From: HXMU1428-3 sp965215715
GTDB lineage: Bacteria > Pseudomonadota > Alphaproteobacteria > Rhizobiales > HXMU1428-3
Length of the DNA: 64,000 nucleotides
Reading direction: 5' to 3'
Assembly: GCA_965215715.1 (NCBI GenBank)
Contig: OZ244129.1
Coordinates: 1,488,001-1,552,000 of the forward strand
The notes beneath the pieces are model-generated. The model was not told the origin of the DNA. It ran no database searches and worked only from the letters and a program-made list of their open reading frames with translations. Below, in pieces: positions 36,429 to 45,505 of the stretch. A program made the translations under genes and the position numbers. Within the stretch, counting starts at the first letter, position 1; each line of letters begins with the position of its first letter.

Positions 36429-37133
36429 TTACTTCCTGTTATTGCTTATCAACCGGTCTAGACAATAAGCCATAGATCCTCCAATCACGCCGGCCAGGAT
36501 CAATGCATAATCAGGAATATGAATCATCATAGGAATGGCGAATACTGTTCCAAAGAGACACGCATATTTTTCTGCCTTTCGGGTCGCGGTGCGAAACAGG
36601 GACAGAAAGAAATAAAGCGGTGTAATAATCAAAGCAGCTGCCAGATAAAGCGCGGGCAAGGATTGCGCTATATAAAAGCCGGCAATGGTTGTTGCCACTG
36701 TCAGGCTTATTATGGTTAGGCAGTGGGCTATATAAAAAGGAACACGGTCTTCTCGCTCAAGGCTCGGCAGTGAAAACATTGATTGAACCCAAACTGATAC
36801 CGCGATGAAATGTGATAATAGGTATTGCTGCCATCTGGGGGTAGAAGGGGTGCGTAATATGGGCAGAAGAGACATGGTCATGGGAAAAAGGCGTATGGCG
36901 GTTAGAGTAACTGCAATGATTGTTGTGAGAACAGCTGCCCCCCTTGACACCTCATCAAGCAAAACAATTTGGCTGGGGATGGCAAAGGTTGTGAGGGTCA
37001 GGCCGATGCCCAGAGCAAGAGGAAACTCAAGCGCGCGCACCATTGCGCCGAACGCAAAAAAGGTAATCATTAATATTATACCGGGGGGGGCAAAGGCTGA
37101 TTTTGCCCCAGCTAATATGATTTTTCTTTTCAT
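36429..37133 (-). CDS. azlC: AzlC-family branched-chain amino acid permease
   Basis: A 234-residue membrane protein. The core is PPGIILMITFFAFGAMVRALEF and ALTAIRLFPMTMSLLPIL, typical of AzlC; five to seven helices are evident. It is the large subunit of the exporter with AzlD. It is separated from the porin by a terminator that points the other way only for the porin transcript. Confidence 0.88.
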   Translation of the reverse strand: MKRKIILAGAKSAFAPPGIILMITFFAFGAMVRALEFPLALGIGLTLTTFAIPSQIVLLDEVSRGAAVLTTIIAVTLTAIRLFPMTMSLLPILRTPSTPRWQQYLLSHFIAVSVWVQSMFSLPSLEREDRVPFYIAHCLTIISLTVATTIAGFYIAQSLPALYLAAALIITPLYFFLSLFRTATRKAEKYACLFGTVFAIPMMIHIPDYALILAGVIGGSMAYCLDRLISNNRK

Positions 37134-37227
37134 TTTTTAAAGTTTAGTGCCTTGCGTTTTTTTTCATATTACATGATTGACTTATAAACGCAGGTTTAAA
37201 ATTTTTAATAACCGCACCGGAAAATAA

Positions 37228-37257
37228 AAACGGCCCTATCTTGCGATAGGGCCGTTT
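37228..37257 (-). terminator. Rho-independent terminator after the porin gene
   Basis: AAACGGCCCTATC (37228-37240) pairs with GATAGGGCCGTTT (37245-37257); on the minus strand it is followed by a T-rich run. It lies 44 bases after the porin stop. Confidence 0.92.
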
Positions 37258-37301
37258 AAATTTAGATTTTGGTAAACCTAATCTTTTTTAATCCGTTAGG
37301 A

Positions 37302-38630
37302 TTAGAAGAAGATTGCGCCACCAACGATGAACATATCAAGCTCTTGTAGGTCGCTAGTACCGGCGGCTGTTTCAAGCTCACCTTCATGACGACGCCACTT
37401 GGCCCATACAGACATTGCAGCAGCATCAATTTCCTGCACAATACCAACACCATAACGGTCGAATTCAGAGCCTGTGATATTATTCGCAGCTGCGAAAGCA
37501 GCATTGTATGCATCATCTGCTCTGCCGTATTCACCGTATAACACTGTGGCACCTAAAGAGTTCCAACGCTGACGGATACCAGCTTTGATATAAATTTGCT
37601 CATTATCAGGATGACCAGCAATATCAATTTCTTCATGTAGAGCACTTACGTTAACAAACAAACCTGTAGGTGTGTGCATGATAGAAATAACACCTTGAAT
37701 GAGATCAGTAGTCGCATTCTGTTCAGTGTTTGATCCAGTATCAGCTGAGTCATTGTCACGCCATGTATAGCCAACACCTGCAAGAACTTTGAAGTCACCG
37801 AATTCACCGGCATATCTTACAGCAACATCCCAGAAATCATCTTCACCCCAAGTAGCAGACAATGTAAAGCCAGCAATTGTTGGTGAATCATAACGAATGT
37901 TGTCAGTACGGTCACCTGAACAGTCACCGAAGATACCAAAGTTAATAGAATGACATGCTGCCACTGAAATACCAGCAACCCGAGTTCCTGCAAGAGGACC
38001 ATTATCGATGGCTGAGGCAATGAACATGCCATCAAATATCACGGCATTTGCGGCAAACAAGCTACCAACACCAGAAACATCTTGGATTGAGATGTTATCA
38101 GTTGCTTGGCTCTGACGACCAAAGCCAATTTTACCTAAGCGCTCATTCTTGATCCAAAGGTAGTTGTGCTCGATGTACAGTCTGTCACCTGAAGAATCCA
38201 GATTATTAACACCAACTAGACCTGGAGCAATATCATCATCAGCTTCACTCGCTAGTGTTGTGGAGCTGTTCATCACAGAGATGCGAATAGAGTAACCAGC
38301 TGACCACTCACTATTAATCTTTGCGCTACCGTCAAAATTTACACGGCTTGAAAGATCGTTAACGTTAGAGCCAACATATGTATCTGTATCTTCACCATTA
38401 TCCCAAACCATGATTTGTTGTGTAACAAAACCTGAAATGGTTAGTGAAACCTTCCGATTGCCTTTACGTGCAGTCGTGGCTTCCAGAACAGCGACACGCT
38501 CTTCTAAATCTGCGCAGCAGTCACCGCCAAAGTCAGCTGCTTGTGCAGGGCTAACAGCTAATCCACCAGCCAGTAAAACTGAACCAGCGAGAGCTGCAAA
38601 GCGATTGGATTTAATAAGTCCCCCAATCAT
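37302..38630 (-). CDS. Outer membrane porin (alphaproteobacterial Porin_2-like)
   Basis: About 442 residues: a signal peptide ending in SPAQA, then a short coiled region (CADLEERVAVLEATTARKG), then an acidic, aromatic-rich beta-barrel starting VSLTISGFVTQQIMVWD and ending with a terminal phenylalanine (GGAIFF), the BAM recognition signal. The frame is open back to 38798, but the ATG at 38630 has GGAG 8 bases upstream and directly precedes the signal peptide. A strong terminator and a long upstream region suggest high, regulated expression. Confidence 0.9.
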   Translation of the reverse strand: MIGGLIKSNRFAALAGSVLLAGGLAVSPAQAADFGGDCCADLEERVAVLEATTARKGNRKVSLTISGFVTQQIMVWDNGEDTDTYVGSNVNDLSSRVNFDGSAKINSEWSAGYSIRISVMNSSTTLASEADDDIAPGLVGVNNLDSSGDRLYIEHNYLWIKNERLGKIGFGRQSQATDNISIQDVSGVGSLFAANAVIFDGMFIASAIDNGPLAGTRVAGISVAACHSINFGIFGDCSGDRTDNIRYDSPTIAGFTLSATWGEDDFWDVAVRYAGEFGDFKVLAGVGYTWRDNDSADTGSNTEQNATTDLIQGVISIMHTPTGLFVNVSALHEEIDIAGHPDNEQIYIKAGIRQRWNSLGATVLYGEYGRADDAYNAAFAAANNITGSEFDRYGVGIVQEIDAAAMSVWAKWRRHEGELETAAGTSDLQELDMFIVGGAIFF

Positions 38631-39534
38631 TCCTATTCTCCTATTCTTGTTCGGGCGCCAATTGTGACGCGACTTAAAGGTGAATTCAAAAGAACGGCCC
38701 CCCGGTTTATAAACCGTTCGATCCCCGATCCCTCGAAAAACTTCACGTTCCAAATCTGTAACGAAGCTAGACCTTCCCGTAAATAAAAACCGCCACATTG
38801 TGTGGGATTAAATACAACCTTGTGACATTTTCGTCACGAGCCATATTCGGACGCTATATGCGGCGATCATTACCATACTCACCTAGAATGACAGATTAAT
38901 GCAATAACTTATCAGCACTAATCCCCACATTGTTAGTATAGGTTGGTATTGTTATTAACTGGTTAACGTATTTTATACCATGTTTATTAACCTTACGGCG
39001 ATCGACCGTATCCATTTTTTACTATAAATTTCAATAATTTAGATGACATACCTAATGTGATTTTTATCACCTTAGATTCACCATAATGTTTAAAATTTGC
39101 TGGCTTAATATTTAAATTTCAAAGCTATTCTTTAACCACATATGACGAGCTCATTTCGTGCTGTTTAATTTGTAAGACTGATGATATTTTTTTTCTTTTT
39201 CCTGGTAATAAATCGCTCTTCCAAAAGCCCCTCTTAGCCTTCCTGACTGTGCAAAAACTGTTATTTGTTGTTACACTTTATAACTTCAGTACCGTGCATG
39301 AGCCTTTTCTTGATGATTTGGCCACTTTTTAGAATCAATTCTGATGTTTTCAGAGCGTTTTTTTGGCTAATAACGGCCCTGTTTTATCTCGAAGCGCCCT
39401 TCTTCTTACTAATTTTTTACTCTTTTCCTTTCAGAAAACTCGCAAAACATTGATCTTTTGTATTATAAAGGTCATAAATATCATTAAATCTAAGCTCCTT
39501 AATAAGGTGCCCCCTCCTTTTAACGGGATGATTC
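38631..39534. promoter_or_regulatory. Long divergent region between the porin and the FIST gene
   Basis: About 900 bases, very AT-rich, without a convincing gene; a 62-codon hydrophobic frame at 39265-39453 lacks support. It must hold the porin promoter and the promoter of the FIST/kinase operon. A visible element is GTGAC (38822-38826) / GTCAC (38833-38837), an inverted repeat with a 6-base centre about 190 bases before the porin start; it resembles CRP/FNR-type sites but with different spacing. Confidence 0.45.
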
Positions 39535-40686
39535 ATGAGCGCGACTCAACTATGTGAACCTCATAAAAGTATTAAAGTTGCTGTGTCTTACCGCTCCTCC
39601 GGTCAAGAGGCAGCTGATGAGCTTTCATCTCAGTTAGGGCAAAGCTCGTTTGCTTTTGTTTTGGTTTTCTTTGCTCCAAAACTGAATTCGACATCACTGA
39701 TACATAATTTAATGGACAGATTTCCCTCTACTCCTATTTATGGCTGTAGCACCGCTGGGGAAATGACCCTTGATGGCATTTCAGATGAAGCTGTGGTTGC
39801 ATTGGGCTTTTTAGAAAGCGAATTTCGCGTTGAACCTGTCTTTTTTCCCAATTTGGATGAATTTTCCATTCGAGAGAGCCAATCAAAAGTTCATCAGGCG
39901 GTGAATTATTTTCAAACCTCTCGCTCCGCGTTAAAACCTCATTGCTTTGCGCTCATGATGGTTGATGGCCTGTGTTTTAAGGAAGAGCAGCTGGTTTCAG
40001 CCTTTAACTATGGCTTGAGAGACATTCCTCTGGTTGGCGGCTCGGCGGGAGACGGAAAAGATTTTAAAGAAACCAAGATTATTTATAATGGCCAGCTTTA
40101 TAATAACGCTGCCATTTTATTGCTTATAGAGAGCAGCTGCCCCATTCATATTTTTAAATCTGATAGTTTTACGCCCACTGATATCAAATTCGTGGTCACC
40201 AAAGCTGATCCTGAAAAACGGATTGTTTATGAGCTTAATGCCATGCCAGCGGCAACCGCATATGCCAACGCTTTGGGAATGAGAGAAGAAGACTTAGATC
40301 AAATAACCTTTGCCAGCCACCCATTATCTGTATGTTTTGGTGGCGATTGCTATGTCAGGTCCGTCCAGGAAATTTTAGAAGATGGGGCCTTTAGTTTCTA
40401 TTGTGCCATAGACGAAGGGATTGTTTTCACGCTTTCTGATATAGATGATATGGTTGATGGCATTGAAAAAACGTTTGCCACTATTCATGAAGACCTAGGG
40501 CCGCCACAATTAATTTTAGGATTTGATTGTGTGGTCCGGCGCATGATGTCTGAAATTAATCAGAGTAAGGGGCAGATTAGCCAGCTGTTTAAAGAAAATC
40601 ATGTGATTGGCTTTAATACCTATGGCGAACAAGTTCGTTCAATGCATCTCAATCTGACATTTTCAGGAATTGCTATTGGACAATGA
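39535..40686 (+). CDS. FIST-domain sensor, NosP-like
   Basis: A 383-residue cytosolic sensor. The FIST_N domain shows FVLVFFAPKLN, YGCSTAGEMTLDGISDEAVVAL, and LVGGSAGDGKDFKET; the FIST_C domain shows NAMPAATAYANALG and ends with VIGFNTYGEQVRSMHLN. NosP proteins of this architecture bind haem and nitric oxide and are encoded next to NahK-type kinases, as here. The haem ligand cannot be named from sequence alone, so NO sensing is an inference; FIST proteins may also sense amino acids. It overlaps the kinase start by four bases. Confidence 0.82.
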   Translation: MSATQLCEPHKSIKVAVSYRSSGQEAADELSSQLGQSSFAFVLVFFAPKLNSTSLIHNLMDRFPSTPIYGCSTAGEMTLDGISDEAVVALGFLESEFRVEPVFFPNLDEFSIRESQSKVHQAVNYFQTSRSALKPHCFALMMVDGLCFKEEQLVSAFNYGLRDIPLVGGSAGDGKDFKETKIIYNGQLYNNAAILLLIESSCPIHIFKSDSFTPTDIKFVVTKADPEKRIVYELNAMPAATAYANALGMREEDLDQITFASHPLSVCFGGDCYVRSVQEILEDGAFSFYCAIDEGIVFTLSDIDDMVDGIEKTFATIHEDLGPPQLILGFDCVVRRMMSEINQSKGQISQLFKENHVIGFNTYGEQVRSMHLNLTFSGIAIGQ

Positions 40687-42143
40687 CGAAAGAGAAAGAC
40701 TTTTCCCTTAAAAACAAAAAGGGGCGCAAACCAGCACCTGTCTTAATCTTAGAAGATGAAAGTTTTGGGACAAACCCTCAAGACACAGCTTCTTCTTCAG
40801 AAGAGGACCTGTTGGCGCGGGTTGAAAAGTTAGAAAAAATCAATCAAGCGCTTATTCGCCGGGTTGAGCGGTCTATGGATCAACGCGCCAATAGTTACTC
40901 TTTGTTTCAATCAGCCATTTTATTGGAAGAGCAAGTGCGCGCCCGCACCACCGAATTGCATAGCGCCCTTTCCGATCTGAAAACATCCAACGAACACCTT
41001 TCTGTCGCCAAAGAGCAAGCTGAGCGTTCTAACACAAGTAAGACAAAATTTTTAGCCGCTGCCAGTCATGACCTGTTGCAGCCTTTAAGCGCCGCGCGGC
41101 TGAATATGTCAGCCTTGCAAGGCGAAAAAGTCTCACCCCAGGCCGGCTCTTTAATCTCTCAGGTTGATCGTTCGCTCATAACTCTTGAAGAACTCTTGCG
41201 TACCTTGTTTGATATTTCCAAACTAGATGCCGGGGTGAGCGTACCAGATATTTGCCGTTTTCCTGCCGACCGGATTTTGCGCCGCTTACATGCTGACTTT
41301 AGCGCCATAGCGCAACAAAAGGGGTTGAAGCTTAAACTTTTCACGCTACCCGTCATTGTTGATACGGACCCAATTTTTTTACGGCGCATTTTACAAAACC
41401 TGATCTCGAACGCTTTGCGTTACACAAAAACTGGCGGGGTGCTGATTGGCTGCCGCCAGCGCGGCGACCATTTGCGCTTTGAGGTTTGGGACACTGGTGT
41501 TGGTATTGAGACGCATGAGCATGACCGCATTTTTGATGAATTTCACCGCTGTCAAAATGGGGTCCATCAAGACGGGCTGGGCTTGGGGCTCGCCATTGTT
41601 GCCCGCATGGCAGACGCCACAGGCCATGAAATTAGTTTTTCTTCCAAGGCTGATCGCGGGTCTGTTTTTCGCGTAAGCGTGCCGATTAGCAAAACGCAAA
41701 CAGATTTGATTGAGGATCTGTCGCCTCTACCTGTTCACTCACCACAGACATTGAAATTAGAAGACGCTTTTATCGTCCTGATTGAAGATGATGTGGATGT
41801 TTCCAGGGCCATGAAAACGCTTCTGACCAAATGGGGGGCGCAATGCATTGCCGCTGATTGCCTTAGCCAAATTCAAGAGCAGCTCGATTATGTTGAGCGT
41901 GAGCCTGATTTGATCATTGCTGACTACCACTTGGCTGATGACATTGTTGGCCCGCAAGTGGTTCATGAAATTCGCAAACGCTTTGCCTCTTTTCGCGAGA
42001 AGATCATTCCCAGTGTGATCGTGAGCGCCACGCCCACCAATGAAGTGACACAACGGGCTGAGCAGGAAGGTTGCGAGTTTATGACCAAACCCGTGGAACC
42101 AGCTGAACTGCGCGCTTTGCTTATTCATTTGTTGAATGAATAA
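40683..42143 (+). CDS. Hybrid histidine kinase, NahK-like
   Basis: A 486-residue cytosolic hybrid kinase. Residues 40-120 form a coiled coil; the HisKA box is AAASHDLLQPLSAARL with His129; the ATPase domain has the N box (LQNLISNALRYT) and G boxes (VWDTGVGIE, DGLGLGLAIV); a C-terminal receiver follows with phospho-acceptor Asp414 in IIADYHLAD. There is no membrane segment and no PAS domain, so input must come from a partner, most likely the coupled FIST protein. The SHDLLQPL form of the H box is the one seen in NahK and related phosphorelay kinases. Confidence 0.88.
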   Translation: MTKEKDFSLKNKKGRKPAPVLILEDESFGTNPQDTASSSEEDLLARVEKLEKINQALIRRVERSMDQRANSYSLFQSAILLEEQVRARTTELHSALSDLKTSNEHLSVAKEQAERSNTSKTKFLAAASHDLLQPLSAARLNMSALQGEKVSPQAGSLISQVDRSLITLEELLRTLFDISKLDAGVSVPDICRFPADRILRRLHADFSAIAQQKGLKLKLFTLPVIVDTDPIFLRRILQNLISNALRYTKTGGVLIGCRQRGDHLRFEVWDTGVGIETHEHDRIFDEFHRCQNGVHQDGLGLGLAIVARMADATGHEISFSSKADRGSVFRVSVPISKTQTDLIEDLSPLPVHSPQTLKLEDAFIVLIEDDVDVSRAMKTLLTKWGAQCIAADCLSQIQEQLDYVEREPDLIIADYHLADDIVGPQVVHEIRKRFASFREKIIPSVIVSATPTNEVTQRAEQEGCEFMTKPVEPAELRALLIHLLNE

Positions 42144-42173
42144 GCTTTTTTTGTCTCACGGGCTATGGCTTTT

Positions 42174-42300
42174 TAGTGGCGCTTTGGATGCCCACCAGCA
42201 ACCGCGCTGAAGCTCCCGCCCTGCGACGGCGCAGCTGCTCGCGCGCTGACGGCCGTTCGGCCTATGTTTTTTGTCTTCGGATGATGGAGGGTTTTTTGGT
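42174..42300. repeat. Mosaic palindromic repeat element
   Basis: The left part (GTGGCGCTTTGGATGCCCACC, read in two pieces, then AGCAACCGCGCT) matches the tandem units at 29314-29385. The middle (42206-42275; AGCTCCCGCCCTGCGACGGC to GGCCGTTCGGCCTATG) is an inverted copy of the element at 21621-21690. The right part (GCCGTTCGGCCTATG, then TTCGGATGATGGAG) matches 43674-43713. The junctions therefore mix several repeat families. Confidence 0.7.
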
Positions 42301-42325
42301 TCTGCTTGTGACCCTTTGCAGAAAT

Positions 42326-42649
42326 CTAGTTTCTTTCAGATTGGAAATTATTCACTAGACTTAGGACGTCAAAATAAACATCCCCTATTGGGGCTTTTCC
42401 CGAAGTATATTCCCCATCTGTGTCATTATAAGTCTCATGTAGATTTCTCAATGCTGAGATAACAGCTTGCCCATATTCACTTGCCGTCCCTTCAACGTGA
42501 ACACGATTAAATATATCTCTTGTTGCGCTAATTGCATTTACACATACATGCCTGTCATATTGACTCTGACTTGCCTCAATACTGCGTTTATCAATGAGTG
42601 CAGCGATATTGTCTTTTAATCCATTTGCAGTTTTGGCATTTTGTCTCAT
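42326..42649 (-). CDS. Hypothetical protein
   Basis: A 107-residue soluble, helix-rich, mildly acidic protein (KDNIAALIDKRSIEASQSQY; AVISALRNLHETYND). No family recognised and no strong Shine-Dalgarno. It is bounded by repeats and lies in the accessory region, so it may be lineage-specific. It could be spurious. Confidence 0.45.
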   Translation of the reverse strand: MRQNAKTANGLKDNIAALIDKRSIEASQSQYDRHVCVNAISATRDIFNRVHVEGTASEYGQAVISALRNLHETYNDTDGEYTSGKAPIGDVYFDVLSLVNNFQSERN

Positions 42650-42750
42650 CGGGCTTTCTATTCAAGGTCGTTGGTTTACAGGATGTTTTATTGTAATTTA
42701 TAAACTATCTAAAATTTCAGATATATTGTCAGTTCTTAGCTTGTAAGGAG

Positions 42751-43377
42751 CTAAAATATCTTGCGGCCTTGCAAGAAGGCTTCAGTGATTAACAGCGGAA
42801 TCGCCCAACAAAACCAGCTAGCAGCGATTAAACTTTCTGTAATGGGTCCAACGGACGCAGCCTGGGTTGCCCCGACAAACATGCGGAAGAAAACAAAAGC
42901 AAAAGTAACAACATAGCTTCGTATCATCCATTCTTTATGTTGTTCAAAATTCCGACGCCAAATAGCGGCATAAGCTAGTCCAGTCGTTATAAGCCAAGCT
43001 GTCGCCAAACCAGCAAGGCCTGCACCAAAAATCCACCCTAGTGTTGTGGTCACCGAAAGGTAGTAGGCCGTGAATGAGCTGATTATAATGGCCGATATAT
43101 AAACAATTCCGAGGGCTCTGTGTGTTCGCATCTCTCGTCGATTTAACCCCATCCATATTTGAGCAGGACCAATGAGCAACGCTACCATCGCAGTACCTAT
43201 ATGAGCCAATAACCATGAGAACCTCCCAGAAGGAGTATACCTCTCGATCCCATCGCCAGTTCCGATCAAGTAAGGCCAAGCGAACAAAATGATGAACGAA
43301 ATAGCTATAACCATTGATAGAACTAAGAGCGCATTAATCCATGTAGTGGATCTAGCGCTTCTAACTGTTGATGGCAT
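42751..43377 (-). CDS. DUF2306 membrane protein
   Basis: About 208 residues with six hydrophobic helices. It has the family features LLAHIGTAMVALLIGPAQIW, RREMRTHRALGIVYI and NFEQHKEWMIRSYVVTFAFVFFR. Conserved histidines in the membrane (LLAH, RTHR, QHKEW) suggest haem or metal binding, as in some cytochrome b561-like folds, but function is unknown. The ATG at 43377 has AGGGA about 5 bases upstream and is preferred to the frame start at 43440. Confidence 0.78.
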   Translation of the reverse strand: MPSTVRSARSTTWINALLVLSMVIAISFIILFAWPYLIGTGDGIERYTPSGRFSWLLAHIGTAMVALLIGPAQIWMGLNRREMRTHRALGIVYISAIIISSFTAYYLSVTTTLGWIFGAGLAGLATAWLITTGLAYAAIWRRNFEQHKEWMIRSYVVTFAFVFFRMFVGATQAASVGPITESLIAASWFCWAIPLLITEAFLQGRKIF

Positions 43378-43483
43378 TATATTCCCTCTATCACTAGGTC
43401 TGAAGCTGAGAACTCTATCTTCAATCATATTTGAAATCAAGAAACGGTTAAAATTGACATGACTGTCTCAATAACTTCTGTAT

Positions 43484-43715
43484 TTGCCACAAAACAGTCA
43501 TCCTTTGCCCCCCCCAAAGTTGAGATAAGCAACACCTAATCCCTCACCTCTTCCAACCCGACCTGATAGCGCGCAATTTCATCCATATAAGTTTGGGCAG
43601 ATTTTCTCAAACCCTCAATCTCCTCATCACTCAGTGTTCGCACCGCTTTGGCTGTGGTGCTGATGATGAGGGAGCCGTTTGGCCTATGTTTTTTGACTTC
43701 GGATGGTGAAGAGAT
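43484..43715 (-). pseudogene. Truncated copy of the gamma carbonic anhydrase 3' end (copy 1)
   Basis: Reading on the minus strand, 43681 to 43536 encodes PNGSLIISTTAKAVRTL and then a tail almost identical to residues 130-177 of the intact gamma carbonic anhydrase gene at 53544-54077, ending with a stop at 43536-43538. The match continues past the stop: GCCACAAAACAGTCATCC (43484 on) resembles GGCACAAAGCAGTCATCC at 53495. The upstream side breaks off at about 43681 and joins the mosaic repeat GGCCTATG ... TTCGGATGGTG. There is no start codon and no hexapeptide domain, so it is non-functional. Confidence 0.85.
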
Positions 43716-43801
43716 TTTAGTACTATCTGTGCCCCTAGACGTAAAACTCTTAGATTTTTAGAGAAAATGTCAATTTTTAATATATTTGCCCATAAGCAGG
43801 G

Positions 43802-43823
43802 GCTTAATTAACTCGATTTAAGC
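43802..43823. promoter_or_regulatory. Inverted repeat upstream of the PepSY/cytochrome b operon
   Basis: GCTTAA (43802-43807) and TTAAGC (43818-43823) form a 6-base inverted repeat with a 10-base centre, 93 bases before the PepSY start. It could be an operator for the LuxR-type regulator at the end of the operon. Low information content. Confidence 0.3.
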
Positions 43824-43915
43824 TCTCCTACAATTCAAATCCTATCTACATGGCTCCATTTTAATTTGACCTGGGGGAAAACCTTCAGCATTTCAAATCA
43901 AAAGGGATTATTCAA

Positions 43916-44167
43916 ATGCGAACACTCATTATTCTAGTTGCACTTCTTTTTTCAGCCCCTGCCTATGCGGCTGAGCTATCTACAGATACTGTTCTTGGAA
44001 CGACCCTTTCAGAAGTACAGACGACATTGACCAACATGGGTTATGAAATACGCAAGACCGAAATGGAGGATGATAAGATTGAAGTCTATTTTGTTAAAGG
44101 TAACAAAATGGGTGAAGTTTATGTCAGCAAGTTAACTGGTAAAATCACCAAACTAAAAATGAAGTAA
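43916..44167 (+). CDS. PepSY-domain periplasmic protein
   Basis: An 83-residue protein with a signal peptide (cleavage after AYA near residue 18), then one PepSY-like unit (LGTTLSEVQTTLTNMGYEIRKTEMEDDKIEVYFVKG, seen as helix plus strands). Small PepSY proteins often accompany cytochrome b561-type membrane proteins. It lies 7 bases upstream of the cytochrome b gene. Confidence 0.82.
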   Translation: MRTLIILVALLFSAPAYAAELSTDTVLGTTLSEVQTTLTNMGYEIRKTEMEDDKIEVYFVKGNKMGEVYVSKLTGKITKLKMK

Positions 44168-44174
44168 CCCTATC

Positions 44175-44750
44175 ATGTTAGAAAATGATAAAACTGTTAG
44201 CGAACGCTTAGGCGTTCGCAACATCATGGTCTGGGATCCACTTGTTAGGTTATTGCATTGGAGTCTTGCTATCACCATCGTGCTGAATGGTGGAATTGTA
44301 GATGAGGAGAGCTCTTTACATGAATGGATAGGGTATTTAGCTTTAGGTCTTATTTGTGTCAGACTGATTTGGGGGCTAATTGGCTCTGCGCATGCTAAAT
44401 TTTCAGCATTTCCTCCTAATCCTTTTACTGCAATTGATTACCTAGTGGCTTTGTCCAAAGGTGAAAAAACAGTTTACCTATCCCATAACCCACTTGGCTC
44501 ATTTATGGTTTACAATATCTGGCTGACAGTGATCATACTTGGCATAACAGGATATATGATGGGTACAATCAGGTTTTTTGGTATAGACTGGGTGGAAGAA
44601 GTCCATGAATTAGCTTTTAACTGGCTTGTCTTCTCTATTATTCTTCATATCGGCGGGGTTATATTTGACAGTTGGCGAACTGGAGTGCCTATTGTTAGAG
44701 CTATGATTACTGGAAGAAAACATATTCCTGATGATAGGCGAGTAGAATGA
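44175..44750 (+). CDS. Cytochrome b561-type di-haem membrane protein
   Basis: A 191-residue, four-helix membrane protein. Candidate haem ligands are His28 (RLLHWSLA), His49 (SLHEWIGYLALG), His144 (EEVHELAFNW) and His158 (IILHIGGVIFDSW), the standard pattern for bacterial cytochrome b561/Ni-hydrogenase b-type proteins. It probably passes electrons between quinone and the periplasm. Its stop overlaps the regulator start by four bases. Confidence 0.88.
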   Translation: MLENDKTVSERLGVRNIMVWDPLVRLLHWSLAITIVLNGGIVDEESSLHEWIGYLALGLICVRLIWGLIGSAHAKFSAFPPNPFTAIDYLVALSKGEKTVYLSHNPLGSFMVYNIWLTVIILGITGYMMGTIRFFGIDWVEEVHELAFNWLVFSIILHIGGVIFDSWRTGVPIVRAMITGRKHIPDDRRVE

Positions 44751-45262
44751 TCGCAGGCCATTTTCCAATAATAAAACGAGAGCGCCGAGCAGTAGCGCTC
44801 TCCACTATAATTCTATTGCAGGCATTGTGTGCAATATTTTTTATTGGCGATGTTATTTACGACCTAAATCAGGGAGACCATCTTGATGATCTCCACTTAA
44901 TCCTTGAAGGGTTAGCCTCTATGGCCTTGATTGCGGGCGTCATTTATCTTATGCACGAACTTCGTGAGCTTTTTCACCGTATGGCTTCTATGGAATTTGG
45001 GATTCGGGTCGCAAGAGGTGAAATGATTACCCTCATTGAAAGCTTTTTTGATCATTGGCAACTGACCCCATCAGAACGGGAGGTTGCATTTCTGATACTC
45101 AAGGGCATTGACAATGATTCCATCGCTAAAATGCGCGGAACTGCTCAGGGTACAGTTCGAGCACAATGCACCCAGATTTACGCAAAGGCAAAAGTTGATG
45201 GGCGCCCTCAACTTTTAAGCATATTCATGGAAGAATTGCTTCACGTTGGTGAAGAAAAGTAA
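44747..45262 (+). CDS. Membrane-anchored LuxR-type regulator
   Basis: A 171-residue protein with two hydrophobic helices (residues 15-35 and 52-68), a short linker (HELRELFHRMASME), and a C-terminal LuxR/GerE-like helix-turn-helix (LTPSEREVAFLILKGIDNDSIAKMRGTAQGTVRAQ, seen from residue 106). There is no receiver domain. Coupling to a cytochrome b and a PepSY protein suggests that it reports membrane redox state directly to DNA. Confidence 0.82.
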   Translation: MIAGHFPIIKRERRAVALSTIILLQALCAIFFIGDVIYDLNQGDHLDDLHLILEGLASMALIAGVIYLMHELRELFHRMASMEFGIRVARGEMITLIESFFDHWQLTPSEREVAFLILKGIDNDSIAKMRGTAQGTVRAQCTQIYAKAKVDGRPQLLSIFMEELLHVGEEK

Positions 45263-45329
45263 TATGGCAACATTTTCTAGTTTTCTCATTGCCTAAAGCA
45301 ACAATGATATGACTGATTAAATATAATCT

Positions 45330-45505
45330 CTACTCTCTCACCTCTTCCAACTCGACCTGATAGCACGCAATTCCATCCATATGAGTTTGAGCAAATTTTC
45401 TCAAACCCTCAATCTGCTCATAACTCAGCGTTCGCACCGCTTTGCCTGGGGTGCCGCTGATGAGGGAGCCGTCTGGGTAAGTTTTGTATTCGGATGGTGG
45501 AGGGG
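45330..45505 (-). pseudogene. Truncated copy of the gamma carbonic anhydrase 3' end (copy 2)
   Basis: On the minus strand this encodes KTYPDGSLISGTPGKAVRTL and on to a stop at 45330-45332, matching residues 127-177 of the intact gene at 53544-54077 but more diverged than copy 1. Upstream of the match the sequence becomes TTCGGATGGTGGAGGGG, shared with 43699 and 42280 but not with the intact gene. An open frame of 78 codons covers it, but its first 27 codons are unrelated. With copy 1 it forms direct repeats around the PepSY/cytochrome b/LuxR cassette. Confidence 0.85.

Noticed and set aside
39265..39557. Short hydrophobic frames upstream of the FIST gene
   Set aside because: T-rich DNA gives Phe/Leu-rich frames by chance; there is no start signal, and one overlaps the FIST start.
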